Assembly: GCA_964354485.1 (NCBI GenBank)
Contig: CAYGZY010000247.1
Span: forward strand, 1 to 23,532
Direction: 5' to 3'
From: CAYGXH01 sp964354485
GTDB taxonomy: Bacteria > Bacteroidota > Ignavibacteria > UBA10030 > SZUA-254
Length of the DNA stretch: 23,532 nt
The position numbers and the translations under genes were made by a program. The first letter of the stretch is position 1, and the number at the start of each line of letters is the position of its first letter. Shown here piece after piece: positions 23,182 to 23,532 of the stretch. The notes below the pieces were generated by a model. The model did no database searches. It was not told the origin of the DNA and worked only from the letters and a program-made list of their open reading frames with translations.

Positions 23182-23532
23182 AGAAGAGCGGCAGTGTAAC
23201 CGTTTACAGACCTGTGGTATGGATTACCGGCGCTTCTCGCGGCATAGGGAAGGAAATCGCAAAACAGTTCGCTTCACTCGGATGTATTGTGTGCCTTTCG
23301 TCAAGAAGCGCGAGAGAACTCAATAAGATAGCGCGTGAAATTGAATTATTGGGAGGGCGGGCGCATGTTTTTCCGATGGATATAACCGAGTATAAGTCGA
23401 TTCCTGCCGTCCACAGAAAAATACGGAAGGAAGTCGGAGCCGTTGATATCGTCGTGAATAATGCAGGACTCACTTCATTCCAGTCGTTTATGGAAACGCC
23501 GCACCACCTTTTGCGCGATATCATCGAAACAA
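23178..23532 (+). CDS. Short-chain dehydrogenase/reductase, partial, possible sepiapterin-reductase-like
   Basis: 118 codons before the window ends. Rossmann motif VVWITGASRGIGKEIAKQF, then CLSSRSARELNKIAREIELLGGRAHVFPMDIT, and VGAVDIVVNNAGLTSFQSF. The LSSR basic patch after strand 2 indicates NADPH use. The catalytic Tyr-Lys lies beyond the edge. Four-base overlap with folE (ATGA) and coupling to a PTPS-like gene suggest a pterin substrate such as 6-pyruvoyltetrahydropterin. A fatty-acid or other SDR role is possible; subfamily cannot be decided from half the protein. Confidence 0.85.
   Translation, partial: MKKSGSVTVYRPVVWITGASRGIGKEIAKQFASLGCIVCLSSRSARELNKIAREIELLGGRAHVFPMDITEYKSIPAVHRKIRKEVGAVDIVVNNAGLTSFQSFMETPHHLLRDIIET

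Overview
The window most resembles a genome of the FCB superphylum (Bacteroidota/Chlorobi/Ignavibacteria side), mid-GC. The clues are a large secreted protein with a C-terminal module like type IX secretion/FlgD domains, an outer-membrane barrel-like protein, signal peptides ending in SQ or CFA, and chromosomal housekeeping genes. Genes carry Shine-Dalgarno sites. Several promoters fit a TTGACA-N17-TATATT pattern. No phage, plasmid or conjugation gene is visible. This placement is inference, not a database result.

Layout. 65-5327: a barrel-like outer-membrane protein, the tRNA 2-thiouridylase MnmA, and a lipoprotein lytic transglycosylase with four LysM repeats. 5475-6081: a small cassette holding a DUF559 (PD-(D/E)XK) nuclease between G/C-tract palindromic repeats. 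6122-8500 (minus): a large secreted protein with Asp-rich calcium-type repeats. 8501-9147: a repeat-filled gap. 9148-9756: a TetR regulator with a promoter and operator. 9773-10448: more repeats around tRNA-Ser(CGA). 10449-11771: an AlbA_2/ATPase/winged-helix protein. 11924-13549: a secreted beta-propeller plus transglutaminase protein.

13596-18690 is a cell-envelope sugar block: a DegT-family aminotransferase, then from its own promoter UDP-glucose dehydrogenase and UDP-glucuronate decarboxylase (UDP-glucose to UDP-glucuronate to UDP-xylose or its 4-keto relative), followed by a translationally coupled DUF2279 protein and an MntP-like manganese exporter. 18691-19208 is a dense repeat stack containing an unmistakable N-terminal relic of a GxxExxY (PDDEXK_3) nuclease gene between inverted repeats.

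19209-23532 is a redox and pterin block: MsrA, a lipocalin lipoprotein, three peroxiredoxins of three different types, then a tightly overlapping 6-pyruvoyltetrahydropterin synthase-like gene, folE and a short-chain dehydrogenase cut by the window edge. The last three match the enzyme set for tetrahydrobiopterin-type cofactors.

The least ordinary feature is the intergenic repeat system. Several distinct dispersed palindromic repeat families lie in the gaps. One holds an intact stand-alone PD-(D/E)XK nuclease, another holds the wreck of a second one, and others are empty. This suggests small nuclease-linked palindromic elements that colonise intergenic DNA and decay there.
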